Shown here one piece after another: positions 6,707 through 15,144 of a DNA stretch of 18,383 nucleotides. Each line of letters begins with the position of its first letter. The first letter of the stretch is position 1. The notes under the pieces are model-generated. The model was not told the origin of the DNA and ran no database searches. It worked only from the letters and a program-made list of their open reading frames with translations. Made by a program: the position numbers and the translations under genes. The stretch spans positions 1 through 18,383 of the forward strand of contig PFVN01000003.1 in the NCBI GenBank assembly GCA_002790635.1. Reading direction: 5' to 3'. The stretch is from Candidatus Moranbacteria bacterium CG_4_9_14_3_um_filter_42_9. Lineage in GTDB: Bacteria; Patescibacteriota; Minisyncoccia; Moranbacterales; UBA2206.

Positions 6707-8221
6707 ATGAACGCAGTCAGAAAATACACGCAAGAAGAGCTTAACAAAATTCTATGGGCGGCCGCTGATTCTTCGAGAAGCAGTGTCGATGCTGGCGTGT
6801 ATAAAGATTATGCATTGGTGATGCTTTTTCTTAAGTATCTCAGTGATCTCTCAAAAAAGAGGCACGAGGAATACAAAAAGCGATTTGGCAGTGACGAAAA
6901 GCGCATTGAAGAAAAAATGAAGCTCGATCGATTCTATCTACCGCCAAAAGCTTCTTTTGATTATATTTACAGCATTATCGAACAGGACAACATCGGCGAA
7001 GAAATAAACAAGGCATTGCACAAAATTGAAGATGCCAACAAAGAAAAGCTCGAGGGAGTTTTTAGCGTGGATTTTAATTCTGAATCAACTCTGGGAAAGC
7101 TTGAACAAAGAAACAAAATGCTCCGCCATTTGATCCATGATTTCTATAAAATAGACCTCTCTGATGCAGGCGATGATATCATCGGAAATTCCTATATGTA
7201 TATGATCGAACGCTTTGGAGCTGACGCGGGAAAAAAAGCGGGTGAATTTTTCACGACTCAAACAGTAGCCAAACTACTTGCAAAACTCGCACAGCCTAAA
7301 GAGGGTGACAGGATTGCGGATCCCGCATGTGGTAGTGGCGGCCTCCTTTTGCTGGCTGGAGCTGAGATTGAAAAAACAGGATCCAAAAACTATGCGCTCT
7401 ATGGCCAAGAATCAACAGGATCAACCTATCAGCTGGCGCGTATGAATATGTTCCTTCACGGCAAAGACTCAGCCCGCTTGGAATGGGGCGACACTTTGAA
7501 TAATCCACTGCTGGTGGAAAATGATCAACTGATGAAATATGATACTCAAGTTTGTAATATGCCCTTTAGTTTGAAAAAATGGGGCGCGGAAAATGCAGAG
7601 GCGGATAAATATAAAAGATTTTGGCGCGGTGTGCCACCAAAAGACAAAGGTGATTTTGCATTTCTCACGCATATGATTGAAACCGCTAAACCCAAGACTG
7701 GGCGTGTGGCGGCGATTGCGCCTCATGGCGTGCTGTTTCGTGGCGGAGCGGAAGGAAAAATCCGCGAACAATTGTTAAAGGAAAATATCATTGATGCCGT
7801 GATTGGACTTCCGGCCGGACTTTTCCAAACAACTGGCATTCCGGTGGCAATTTTGATCATTGATCGTTCGCGTGAAAAGGGCGGATCCAACGAAAAGAAA
7901 AAGGATGTCCTTTTTATTGAAGCATCCAAAGAATTCAAGCCGGGCAAAGCGCAAAATACGCTCACGGAGGAAAACATTGAAAAGATTTATGACACCTATG
8001 CCAAGCGTAAGGAGATTGAAAAGTTTTCTCGCAAGGTTAGCTTCAAGGAGATTGAAGAAAATGATTTCAATCTCAATATCACTCGCTATGTAGACACATT
8101 CGAGGAGGAAGCACCGGTTGATATCAAAGCTAACTTGAAAGAGCTGGCTGAGCTTGAGCCGGAGATTGATAAGTTGGAAAAGCAGATGGATAATTATTTA
8201 AAGGATCTAGGGATCAAATAA
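6707..8221 (+). CDS. hsdM: Type I restriction-modification DNA methyltransferase subunit (HsdM)
   Basis: Methylation subunit of a type I system, 504 residues, full length. The N-terminal helical HsdM domain (about 8-150) is followed by the N6-adenine methyltransferase core. That core contains GEFFTT (179-184), the AdoMet motif DPACGSGGLL (205-214) and the catalytic motif NMPF (284-287). The canonical form is NPPF/NPPY. I recall that NMPF does occur in some HsdM groups but could not check this. The C-terminus (from about 465) is helical and charged, as expected for contact with HsdS. It acts with HsdS to methylate the target adenine and with HsdR to restrict DNA. The neighbours are a half hsdS four bases upstream and the first TIR gene four bases downstream. 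The insertion of TIR genes between hsdM and the main hsdS is unusual. Confidence 0.95.
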   Translation: MNAVRKYTQEELNKILWAAADSSRSSVDAGVYKDYALVMLFLKYLSDLSKKRHEEYKKRFGSDEKRIEEKMKLDRFYLPPKASFDYIYSIIEQDNIGEEINKALHKIEDANKEKLEGVFSVDFNSESTLGKLEQRNKMLRHLIHDFYKIDLSDAGDDIIGNSYMYMIERFGADAGKKAGEFFTTQTVAKLLAKLAQPKEGDRIADPACGSGGLLLLAGAEIEKTGSKNYALYGQESTGSTYQLARMNMFLHGKDSARLEWGDTLNNPLLVENDQLMKYDTQVCNMPFSLKKWGAENAEADKYKRFWRGVPPKDKGDFAFLTHMIETAKPKTGRVAAIAPHGVLFRGGAEGKIREQLLKENIIDAVIGLPAGLFQTTGIPVAILIIDRSREKGGSNEKKKDVLFIEASKEFKPGKAQNTLTEENIEKIYDTYAKRKEIEKFSRKVSFKEIEENDFNLNITRYVDTFEEEAPVDIKANLKELAELEPEIDKLEKQMDNYLKDLGIK

Positions 8222-8225
8222 ATAT

Positions 8226-8732
8226 ATGGCAGACACAAAAAGACAAGTCTTCTATAGTTTTCATTACAAGCCAGACTCCTGGCGTGTTTCGCAGGTTCGT
8301 AATATTGGTACCATAGAAGGAAATAAACCCGCGCCAGATAATGATTGGGAAACTGTAACTAAAAGTGGTGATGATGCAATAAAAAAGTGGATAGAAGATC
8401 AAATGAAATATCGTTCATGCACTGTCATCCTTATTGGCAAAGAAACTGCTAACAGGAAATGGATCAATCATGAAATTGTTGAATCGTGGAAAGCTGGCAT
8501 GGGTGTTGTTGCTATACACATATATGGCTTGAAAGACCACGAAGGCTATATCACTAATCAAGGAAATAATCCTTTTGATTACATATCCTATGGAGACAGC
8601 GGTAAAAAATTATCTTCAATCGCGAAATGCTATAACCCCGCAGGGACCAATAGTCAAGAAAGATATGATTGGATCGCAAGAAATATGTCTGCAATGGTCG
8701 AAGAAGCTGTAAAAATTAGGAATAACAATTAA
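8226..8732 (+). CDS. ThsB-like TIR-domain protein 1 (Thoeris-type signal synthase candidate)
   Basis: A 168-residue protein of the ThsB-like TIR family (DUF1863/MTH538 fold). Visible markers are the first strand RQVFYSFHYK (6-15), RNIGTI.GNKP (25-35), the second core strand CTVILIG (65-71), and the W..HEI..SW helix (79-87), whose glutamate (Glu83) sits where TIR NADases carry the catalytic Glu. In Thoeris systems ThsB senses phage and makes an NAD-derived cyclic nucleotide that switches on a separate effector. No SIR2-SLOG or Macro-type ThsA is encoded in this window. The gene starts four bases after hsdM and six bases before a membrane-protein gene. A second TIR paralogue, roughly a third to two fifths identical by eye, lies just beyond that. 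Sampled lines here are near 31% G+C, against about 43% in hsdR, which suggests separate acquisition. Confidence 0.87.
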   Translation: MADTKRQVFYSFHYKPDSWRVSQVRNIGTIEGNKPAPDNDWETVTKSGDDAIKKWIEDQMKYRSCTVILIGKETANRKWINHEIVESWKAGMGVVAIHIYGLKDHEGYITNQGNNPFDYISYGDSGKKLSSIAKCYNPAGTNSQERYDWIARNMSAMVEEAVKIRNNN

Positions 8733-8738
8733 AAATTT

Positions 8739-9143
8739 ATGAGTGAAAACGAAAAAAGACTTAAACATTTAGAATTAATTCAAGGAGTGATCACTAGAAT
8801 GGGTGGCAACTTGTTTACATTGCGAGGCTGGATGATAACGCTCGTCGTTGGTCTGTCAGTTGCTTTTTTGGAAGTTGGTCGCAATGAGTTGCAGGTAATA
8901 TTAGTACTTGTTGTTTTGATATTCTGGATTCATGATGCATATTTTCTTTCTCTGGAACGTAGTTACAGATGTTTATATGACAAGGTTAGAAAATTAAAAG
9001 AAGATGCTATTGATTTTTCAATGAACACTAGCGAGTTCAATAATCTACGAACAACATCAATTTGGTACTGCATGCTTTCTAATACATTGGCATATTTTTA
9101 TATCCCAACACTGATATTGATAGTGCTAATAAGTATATTTTAA
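8739..9143 (+). CDS. Small multi-pass membrane protein between the two TIR genes; candidate effector
   Basis: A 134-residue integral membrane protein whose exact family I cannot name. An N-terminal amphipathic helix (about 4-24) leads into hydrophobic segments at about 30-46 and 51-71 and a third at about 118-134. Straight after the second segment comes FWIHDAYFLSLERSYRCLYD (62-81), a D.YFL..ER.YR.LYD pattern that I associate with small membrane proteins of defence islands. The helix, two-TM and cytoplasmic-helix layout resembles the SLATT class of predicted pore-forming effectors paired with nucleotide signalling, although a third segment is present here. Position suggests that the product of the flanking TIR enzymes could gate this protein to damage the membrane of infected cells. 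That role is an inference. Gaps to its neighbours are six and two bases, so the three genes are surely co-transcribed. Confidence 0.8.
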   Translation: MSENEKRLKHLELIQGVITRMGGNLFTLRGWMITLVVGLSVAFLEVGRNELQVILVLVVLIFWIHDAYFLSLERSYRCLYDKVRKLKEDAIDFSMNTSEFNNLRTTSIWYCMLSNTLAYFYIPTLILIVLISIF

Positions 9144-9145
9144 TT

Positions 9146-9625
9146 ATGAAAAGACAAATATTTTACAGCTTTCATTTTAAAAATGATGTAATGAGGGTTC
9201 AGCAAATTAGAAATCTCGGCGTAATCGAAGATAACAAACCGGTTACTCCTAATAAGTGGGAAGAGATTAAGGGAGGTGGCGAGGCAGCGATTGAAAGGTG
9301 GATTGATGAAAATATTAATCGCTCTTCTTGCGTTGTAGTTTTGATTGGATCAGGAACTTGCAAAAGCCGATGGGTTCAATATGAAATTAAAAAAGCATGG
9401 AGTGATCATAAGGGTTTGGTGGGTATTTACATTCATAATCTTAAAGATCCAAATTATGGAGTCTGCGCTAAGGGCAAAAATCCATTTGAACAGGTGATTC
9501 TAAAAAATGGGAAAAAACTATCTGATTATATTCCTGTCTACGATGCCGGGACCGATGCCTATAATTGGATAGACAAAAATATAGAGGCAGTGGTAGAAAA
9601 AGGCATTCAATCATGCAGAAAGTAA
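9146..9625 (+). CDS. ThsB-like TIR-domain protein 2
   Basis: A 159-residue paralogue of the TIR protein at 8226-8732. It keeps RQIFYSFHFK (3-12), RNLGVIEDNKP (22-32), SCVVVLIG (61-68) and W..YEI..AW (76-85), with Glu80 in the catalytic position. The downstream NPFE..ILKNGKKLSDY block matches the NPF and GKKLS blocks of the first copy. Multiple ThsB copies are common in Thoeris loci, where each is thought to sense a different phage trigger, and the marked divergence between these two copies fits that idea. The gene starts two bases after the membrane-protein stop and ends one base before the fused hsdS start. It has no Shine-Dalgarno. Confidence 0.86.
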   Translation: MKRQIFYSFHFKNDVMRVQQIRNLGVIEDNKPVTPNKWEEIKGGGEAAIERWIDENINRSSCVVVLIGSGTCKSRWVQYEIKKAWSDHKGLVGIYIHNLKDPNYGVCAKGKNPFEQVILKNGKKLSDYIPVYDAGTDAYNWIDKNIEAVVEKGIQSCRK

Positions 9626-9626
9626 T

Positions 9627-11222
9627 ATGAAAAATAATAAGTTACAAAAAATAAGTATATCTGTCAGTCGCGAGCATGAAAAATATCTGCCGGATATTGA
9701 TGTTGCATTTGGAAATTTGAAGGTGGAACATGTCGGCGGACTAATGAGATTTAGCGCTCAGGAAATGGCGATGCAGGTTATGATTTTCCTTACCTCTGCC
9801 TTTGTTGGCGGTGCCGCGTGGGATCTTTTGAAAATTGGAATAAAAAAATTATACAAAAAGTTCCCTCGGTCTTATGTCACAGTGAGAGGAAATGATTCAA
9901 TAATGTATACAATAAAACCAGACATGAGTATAAACGTTATTGTGACTCCTGATAGAACAAAAGAATTTGAGCACATAAAATCATTTGATGATCTGGTTGC
10001 TCACTTGAAAGTTACGGCTAGCGTAAATAAAGATATTCCCACCGGGTGGCAAGAGATAGAAGTTGGCAACATCTTCAGTTTTTTGCGGACATATGCTATT
10101 TCTCGCGAAAACCTAGTCAGTGGAACATATAATGGTTCAGGAATCGGGAATATTCATTACGGAGATATTCACGCGACTTATGGATCATCAAGTATTGATC
10201 TGAAAAATGTATCCGTACCTTTAGTAAAAGATACTAATTTTGTCCCGAGCGCGGATGATTTTTTAATAAATGGGGATTTGATTATGGCTGATGTTTCTGA
10301 AGATTATGAAGGCATCGGGACAACAATTTCAATTCATGGATTAGAAAATAAAAAAGTTGTTGGGGGTCTTCACACTTTTGTGCTAAGGGACACCAAAAAG
10401 AAAACGAGTGAGCGATACAGGCAATATATATTTCGCAATCCGGAAATTAGAAATAAAATGAAAAAAATTGCCAACGGCGTATCCGTGTATGGCGTTTCGA
10501 AAACCAATCTGGCAAAGCTTATTTTAAATTTACCACCTCTTTCAGAACAAAGACGCATCGTTGCCGTTCTTGAGACCTGGGATAATACAATTGAAAAACT
10601 GGCGAAAAAGATTAAGGTTAAGAAAAATACCAAAAAAGGTTTGATGCAAAGTCTTTTGACTGGAAAAATTCGCTTAACCGGATTTAATGATAAGTGGGAA
10701 ACTTTTGAAGTTGGAGAATTATTAGATTACGAGCAACCGACAAAGTATATTGTGAAAAGCACGGAATATAGTGATTTGTATAAAACTCCAGTGCTAACTG
10801 CTAACAAGGGATTTGTTCTTGGATATACAGATGAGACGGACGGCCTTTATAAGGATACCCCTGTGATTATTTTTGATGACTTCACAATGGATAATAAATA
10901 TGTCGATTTTCCATTTAAGGTTAAGTCGTCTGCTATAAAAATATTGAAGCCGAAAAATGACAAAGTAAACCTCAGATTTGTTTTTGAAAAAATGCAATTG
11001 TTTAATATTGTTATTGGCCAACACAAGAGAAATTATATTTCAGAGTATCAATTTCTAACTATGGATATGCCCTCTATCAAGGAGCAGGATGCGATTGCGA
11101 ATATCATTATAATTGCAGACAAGGAAATTAAAGCATTGGAGAAAAGACTTGTGATTTTAAAAGATCAGAGAAAATATTTATTGAATAATTTAATTACCGG
11201 AACTATAAGAACTAAAGCATAA
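9627..11222 (+). CDS. hsdS: Type I specificity subunit HsdS with an extra N-terminal membrane-type domain
   Basis: A 531-residue protein, about 130 longer than usual HsdS. Residues 1-130 form a separate domain that I cannot name: a short beta-rich start, a hydrophobic helix (about 47-65), a basic stretch (72-81), then strands and the closing FEHIKSFDDLVAHLK (114-128). Ordinary HsdS begins at IPTGWQEIEVG (137-147). TRD1 covers about 138-303. The first conserved helix carries PPLSEQRRI (303-311) and ends in LLTGKIRL. TRD2 spans about 356-480, and the second helix runs from PSIKEQDAI (482-490) to LITGTIRT. The frame is open throughout, so this is a true fusion, although a TTG at 10005-10007 could start a normal-length HsdS. 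HsdS gives sequence specificity to HsdM/HsdR. The added domain may tie the complex to the membrane or to the TIR cassette directly upstream. Confidence 0.9.
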   Translation: MKNNKLQKISISVSREHEKYLPDIDVAFGNLKVEHVGGLMRFSAQEMAMQVMIFLTSAFVGGAAWDLLKIGIKKLYKKFPRSYVTVRGNDSIMYTIKPDMSINVIVTPDRTKEFEHIKSFDDLVAHLKVTASVNKDIPTGWQEIEVGNIFSFLRTYAISRENLVSGTYNGSGIGNIHYGDIHATYGSSSIDLKNVSVPLVKDTNFVPSADDFLINGDLIMADVSEDYEGIGTTISIHGLENKKVVGGLHTFVLRDTKKKTSERYRQYIFRNPEIRNKMKKIANGVSVYGVSKTNLAKLILNLPPLSEQRRIVAVLETWDNTIEKLAKKIKVKKNTKKGLMQSLLTGKIRLTGFNDKWETFEVGELLDYEQPTKYIVKSTEYSDLYKTPVLTANKGFVLGYTDETDGLYKDTPVIIFDDFTMDNKYVDFPFKVKSSAIKILKPKNDKVNLRFVFEKMQLFNIVIGQHKRNYISEYQFLTMDMPSIKEQDAIANIIIIADKEIKALEKRLVILKDQRKYLLNNLITGTIRTKA

Positions 11223-11226
11223 AAAT

Positions 11227-14200
11227 ATGTTAGAAAAAGTCCATTTTGACGAAGCTAGACAATCACAACTCCCATTCATCGAGCTTCTTTTGAATATGGG
11301 ATATAAATACATTCCCGCGGAAGAAGCTTTGAAACAGCGCCGGGGCGATGCCTCGAATTTCATCCTTTCGGATATTGCCGCCAAAAAACTGATGGAAATA
11401 AACAGCTATGAGATTGATGGCGCGGAATATGACTTTAGCGAAAAGGATGTGAGGGACGCGATTGATGAGCTGGAAAATATCCAATATGAAGGGCTGATTG
11501 ATACGGCGCAGAAAATATACAATATCATTATGCCGACTAGCGGAGGCAAGACGATTAAGATTAGTCATGGTGGCAAGTCGATGTCCAAGAACTTTCGCTT
11601 TATTGATTTTAAACATCCGGAAAATAATGAATTCCATGTGACAGCGGAATTTGAAGCGACTGGCAAGCAGAGTATCCGGCCGGATATTGTTTGTTTTGTG
11701 AATGGCATTCCTTTTGCGGTTATTGAAAATAAGAAATCGAGCGTGGCAACTTTGGAAGCCATCAACCAAATGAATCGTAATCAGGGACCGGAATATTGCC
11801 CAAGACTCTTTGCTTTCACCCAGCTTTTGGTCAGCACTAATAATAAGGAGCTGCAATATGGCACAACTGGCACGCCAAACAAGTTCTATGCTGTTTGGAA
11901 AGAAAAAGAAGTTTCCAAGGAAGAAATAGACGCGCGCGTAAAAGCTCTTATCAACAAACAAATTCCGATCGAGACTTATAAACAAGTCTTGGCTGACTTG
12001 AATGGCGCGACAGACGGACACGCGCAAAAGCTTGATCGGCTATCCACTGAGCAAGATCGCGGCGTGGTTTCACTTTTTGAACCAGCGCGACTTTTGGATC
12101 TGACCAAAAACTATATTTTGTTTGATGCTGGAGTGAAAAAGCTTTCCCGCTATCAACAATATTTTGCGATCCATAAAATGCTGAAACGAATTTCCGAGGA
12201 AGAAACGACTGAAAAAGGATTAACTCGCCGTAAGGGCGGACTGGTGTGGCACACGCAGGGATCAGGAAAATCTTTGACGATGGTGATGTTTGTGAAAGCT
12301 TTGATTGAGAATCCGCATATCAGTAATCCTCGGGTGATTATTGTGACGGATCGGAAAGACTTGGATAAACAGATCAAAGATACTTTCAAAAACTGCAATC
12401 TCAAGAAAGATGTTATTCAGGCGACTAGTGGTCAGCACCTGCTTGATTTGATCAAAGAAAAAAATCTATCAGTTGTCACTACCTTGGTGCATAAGTTTGA
12501 ATCAGCGCGCAAGAAAAATATCGGACTCGTTGATCCTGATAAAAATATCTTTGTGTTGGTTGATGAAGCTCACCGCAGTCAAAACGGAATTGCCAACTTG
12601 GAAATGAATCGGATTATCCCCGGCGCTTGTTATATCGGATTCACTGGAACGCCACTCATGAAAAACGAAAGAGAAAGCTGGCGAAAATTCGGTGGCTATA
12701 TCGATAAATATACGATTGACGATGCCTTGCAAGATAAAATTATTTTGCCACTTATCTATGAAGGGCGTTATGCGGAAATGACACAAGATTCCGAGCAAAT
12801 AGATCGACTGGAAAAACGCCAAGCGGATCGTGTTTCCGATGGTTCTAATAACAAATATGTAGCTAAAGCCCAAAAGGCGATCAATGCCAAAGTTATCAAG
12901 GATAACCCAGGAAGAATCAGAGAAATTTCCTATGACATTGAAAAACACTATTGTGAGAATTTTCAAAACACGGGACTCAAGGCGCAGATTGTGGCCCCTT
13001 CTAAATTTTCAGCGACTTTATTTCAAAAATATTTTGAAATTAGCGGGAAAATCAGGACGGCAGTAGTGATCTCTGATGAGCACGAAGACGGCGATGAGGA
13101 GAACACTCACAAGAAAGAAGTGGTGACCTATTTGGATAATGTCCGAAAAAATCATAGCAGTGTGGCCAAGTATGAAAAAGATGTGATTGAAAGTTTCAAG
13201 CACAATGAAGACGGCATAGAAATTATTATTGTGGTGGACAAACTTTTGACTGGTTTTGATGCTCCTTGCAACACAGTGCTATATCTGACAAAAGATTTGC
13301 GGGATCATAACTTGCTCCAAGCAATCGCACGCGTCAATCGTTTGCATGAGAACAAAAAGCTTCCGAAGACTGCCGGGTATATTATTGATTATTCAGAAAA
13401 TGCCAAAAATATCGATACAGCTATGAAGCTGTTCGGTAATTATGACGAGAATGATGTCAAAGGAACGCTTATTGATGTGGCGGAGAAAATTCAGGAACTC
13501 GAGCAGAGTTATGGTCTGGTGCATGATATTTTTAAGGAATTAAAATCCTCATCGGATGATGAGGTATATTTGCAATTCCTCGGTGATGGTCCCAAGCGCG
13601 AGACTTTTTACAAGGCGCTCAACGATTTCATCAAGAATCTGAATGAGTGTTTTGTGTTGCAAGAGTTCGTGCATGAATTTGAACATTTGGATGTCTACAA
13701 AAGAGAATTGAAGAAATTCATGGAACTCAGGCGCGCGGCCAGTCTCAAATATGCTGATCGGGTTGATCTGGCACAATACAAGCAATCACTGGTGAATATC
13801 CTGGATAAATATGTAGATGCGCGCGGGGTTGAGCTTTTGACTAAGCAGGTCAATATCACTGATCGCAAACAATTCGAAGAAGCGATTGAAAATCTTGGAT
13901 CGGACAAATCCAAGGCTGAAGCAATCGCCGCCCAAACCCAAAAGACTATCACGGAAAAGATGGATATGGATCCGGAATTTTATGAGCGATTCTCCAAGAA
14001 AATTTCAGAAATACTGGAAGAAATGAGAGTTGGCAAGATGGCGGATATTGAAGCATTGAAACAGATGAAGCTTATTCGTGATGATGTGGTGGACAAGAAA
14101 GACGAGACCCTCCCGATCAAAATAAGTTCTCACAAGGGAGCTGATGTCTTTTACCGCAATCTAAGAGAAGCTTTCGGAAAACACATTGCCGATGAACAGG

Positions 14201-14427
14201 TTTATATTGATGTCGTGTTGGATGTCTTGAATATCATCAAAGACGAAGCGATTGTTGATTGGTACAAAAATGGAGATGTGAAGCGCAAAATGATGAACGC
14301 TATTGATGATTATTTATACGATGTGGTCAAAAATCAAAAAAACATCGAGCTGACTCACGAAGAAATGAAAGCCATTATTGATACCGCGATGCAACTTGCG
14401 GAAAATAATAACGAGGTTATTGCCTAA
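11227..14427 (+). CDS. hsdR: Type I restriction enzyme motor/nuclease subunit (HsdR)
   Basis: Restriction subunit of 1066 residues, full length. The N-terminal PD-(D/E)xK nuclease shows Asp153 (RPDIV), Glu167 and Lys169 (ENK). The SF2 translocase follows with Walker A TQGSGKS (343-349), DEAH (446-449), GFTGTP (471-476), DKLLTGFDAP (671-680) and QAIARVNR (698-705). The C-terminal helical region (about 760-1066) is the usual HsdR tail for contact with the methyltransferase. HsdR translocates DNA with ATP and cuts at a distance from unmethylated sites. All key residues are present, so the enzyme looks active. It starts four bases after hsdS. A 254-codon antisense frame at 11263-12027 is a shadow of the nuclease domain. 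Confidence 0.96.
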   Translation: MLEKVHFDEARQSQLPFIELLLNMGYKYIPAEEALKQRRGDASNFILSDIAAKKLMEINSYEIDGAEYDFSEKDVRDAIDELENIQYEGLIDTAQKIYNIIMPTSGGKTIKISHGGKSMSKNFRFIDFKHPENNEFHVTAEFEATGKQSIRPDIVCFVNGIPFAVIENKKSSVATLEAINQMNRNQGPEYCPRLFAFTQLLVSTNNKELQYGTTGTPNKFYAVWKEKEVSKEEIDARVKALINKQIPIETYKQVLADLNGATDGHAQKLDRLSTEQDRGVVSLFEPARLLDLTKNYILFDAGVKKLSRYQQYFAIHKMLKRISEEETTEKGLTRRKGGLVWHTQGSGKSLTMVMFVKALIENPHISNPRVIIVTDRKDLDKQIKDTFKNCNLKKDVIQATSGQHLLDLIKEKNLSVVTTLVHKFESARKKNIGLVDPDKNIFVLVDEAHRSQNGIANLEMNRIIPGACYIGFTGTPLMKNERESWRKFGGYIDKYTIDDALQDKIILPLIYEGRYAEMTQDSEQIDRLEKRQADRVSDGSNNKYVAKAQKAINAKVIKDNPGRIREISYDIEKHYCENFQNTGLKAQIVAPSKFSATLFQKYFEISGKIRTAVVISDEHEDGDEENTHKKEVVTYLDNVRKNHSSVAKYEKDVIESFKHNEDGIEIIIVVDKLLTGFDAPCNTVLYLTKDLRDHNLLQAIARVNRLHENKKLPKTAGYIIDYSENAKNIDTAMKLFGNYDENDVKGTLIDVAEKIQELEQSYGLVHDIFKELKSSSDDEVYLQFLGDGPKRETFYKALNDFIKNLNECFVLQEFVHEFEHLDVYKRELKKFMELRRAASLKYADRVDLAQYKQSLVNILDKYVDARGVELLTKQVNITDRKQFEEAIENLGSDKSKAEAIAAQTQKTITEKMDMDPEFYERFSKKISEILEEMRVGKMADIEALKQMKLIRDDVVDKKDETLPIKISSHKGADVFYRNLREAFGKHIADEQVYIDVVLDVLNIIKDEAIVDWYKNGDVKRKMMNAIDDYLYDVVKNQKNIELTHEEMKAIIDTAMQLAENNNEVIA

Positions 14428-14436
14428 AACAAAAAT

Positions 14437-15135
14437 ATGAATAAGTTTGTGTACGGATCGTTTGCGTACGAATACGAACTTATACGGGAAAACCGTAAGA
14501 CTTTAGGTCTGACAGTTATGCCCGATATGAGTATTTTCGTAAAGTGTCCGCCAAGAGCGGATGCGGAGCGCATTGAAACATTCCTAAGGAAGAAATGGTT
14601 TTGGTTGCAGAAGCAATTGAATTTCTTCAAGAAGTTTCAAAAAAAGATCTATAAAAAAGAATATATATCTGGCGAGAGCTTTTTGTATCTTGGCAGGCAG
14701 TACCAGCTTATTGTCAAAAGGGCGAAGGAGGATAAGGTGGCTTTGCAGAATGGAAAATTAGTTGTTTTTACCACCCAGCCGGTAGATAACGGGTTGCATA
14801 CGCGGATATATTTGAATGCTTGGTATAACCGGCGCGCTCGAGAGATATTTGAAGATAGATATGCGGAGGTATTCAAGAAGTTTGATTATGATCACAAACT
14901 GAGGCTGGAAATTCGAAAAATGCAAAAGCGCTGGGGTAGCTGTGCGCGTGGCAAAAGCATCGTCCTTAATCCGCTCCTCATTCATGCTTCAAAGGATTGT
15001 ATTGATTATGTGATCACTCATGAGCTTTGCCATGTGAAGTATAAAAATCATGACAAGCGATTTTACAAGCTTATGAACTCCAAATATCCCAAGTGGGAGA
15101 GGATAAAGGAAAAGCTGGAAATGAGGCTTTCATAA
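14437..15135 (+). CDS. YgjP-type zinc metalloprotease (M48-like)
   Basis: A 232-residue member of the YgjP/DUF45 family. The gluzincin-like signature HELCH (195-199) with a further His205 (NHDKRFY) supplies zinc ligands and the catalytic Glu196. The upstream KRWGSCA (164-170) is the family's other hallmark. These proteins are frequent neighbours of hsdR in type I loci. Their role is unproven, possibly processing or turnover of HsdR to limit self-restriction. There is no signal peptide or membrane helix, so the protein is probably cytoplasmic. The gene sits nine bases after hsdR and directly before a nuclease gene, in the same operon. Confidence 0.88.
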   Translation: MNKFVYGSFAYEYELIRENRKTLGLTVMPDMSIFVKCPPRADAERIETFLRKKWFWLQKQLNFFKKFQKKIYKKEYISGESFLYLGRQYQLIVKRAKEDKVALQNGKLVVFTTQPVDNGLHTRIYLNAWYNRRAREIFEDRYAEVFKKFDYDHKLRLEIRKMQKRWGSCARGKSIVLNPLLIHASKDCIDYVITHELCHVKYKNHDKRFYKLMNSKYPKWERIKEKLEMRLS

Positions 15136-15144
15136 AAAGTGAAT

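Noticed and set aside
8226..9625. Complete classical Thoeris system
   Set aside because: No SIR2, SLOG or Macro domain protein is encoded in the window, so the thsA/thsB symbols are not justified.
9627..10007. Separate small gene upstream of a normal-length hsdS
   Set aside because: No stop codon separates the two parts, so I annotate one fused gene and mention the TTG at 10005-10007 as an alternative start.
6127..11222. Phase-variable hsdS switching by inversion
   Set aside because: I could not find matching inverted repeats in the half and full hsdS genes. Both face the same way, and the recombinases are distant large integrases rather than adjacent invertases.
11263..12027. 254-codon minus-strand open frame
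   Set aside because: It lies wholly inside hsdR over the nuclease domain with its D...ExK residues, and its own translation shows no recognisable motif. It is a shadow.
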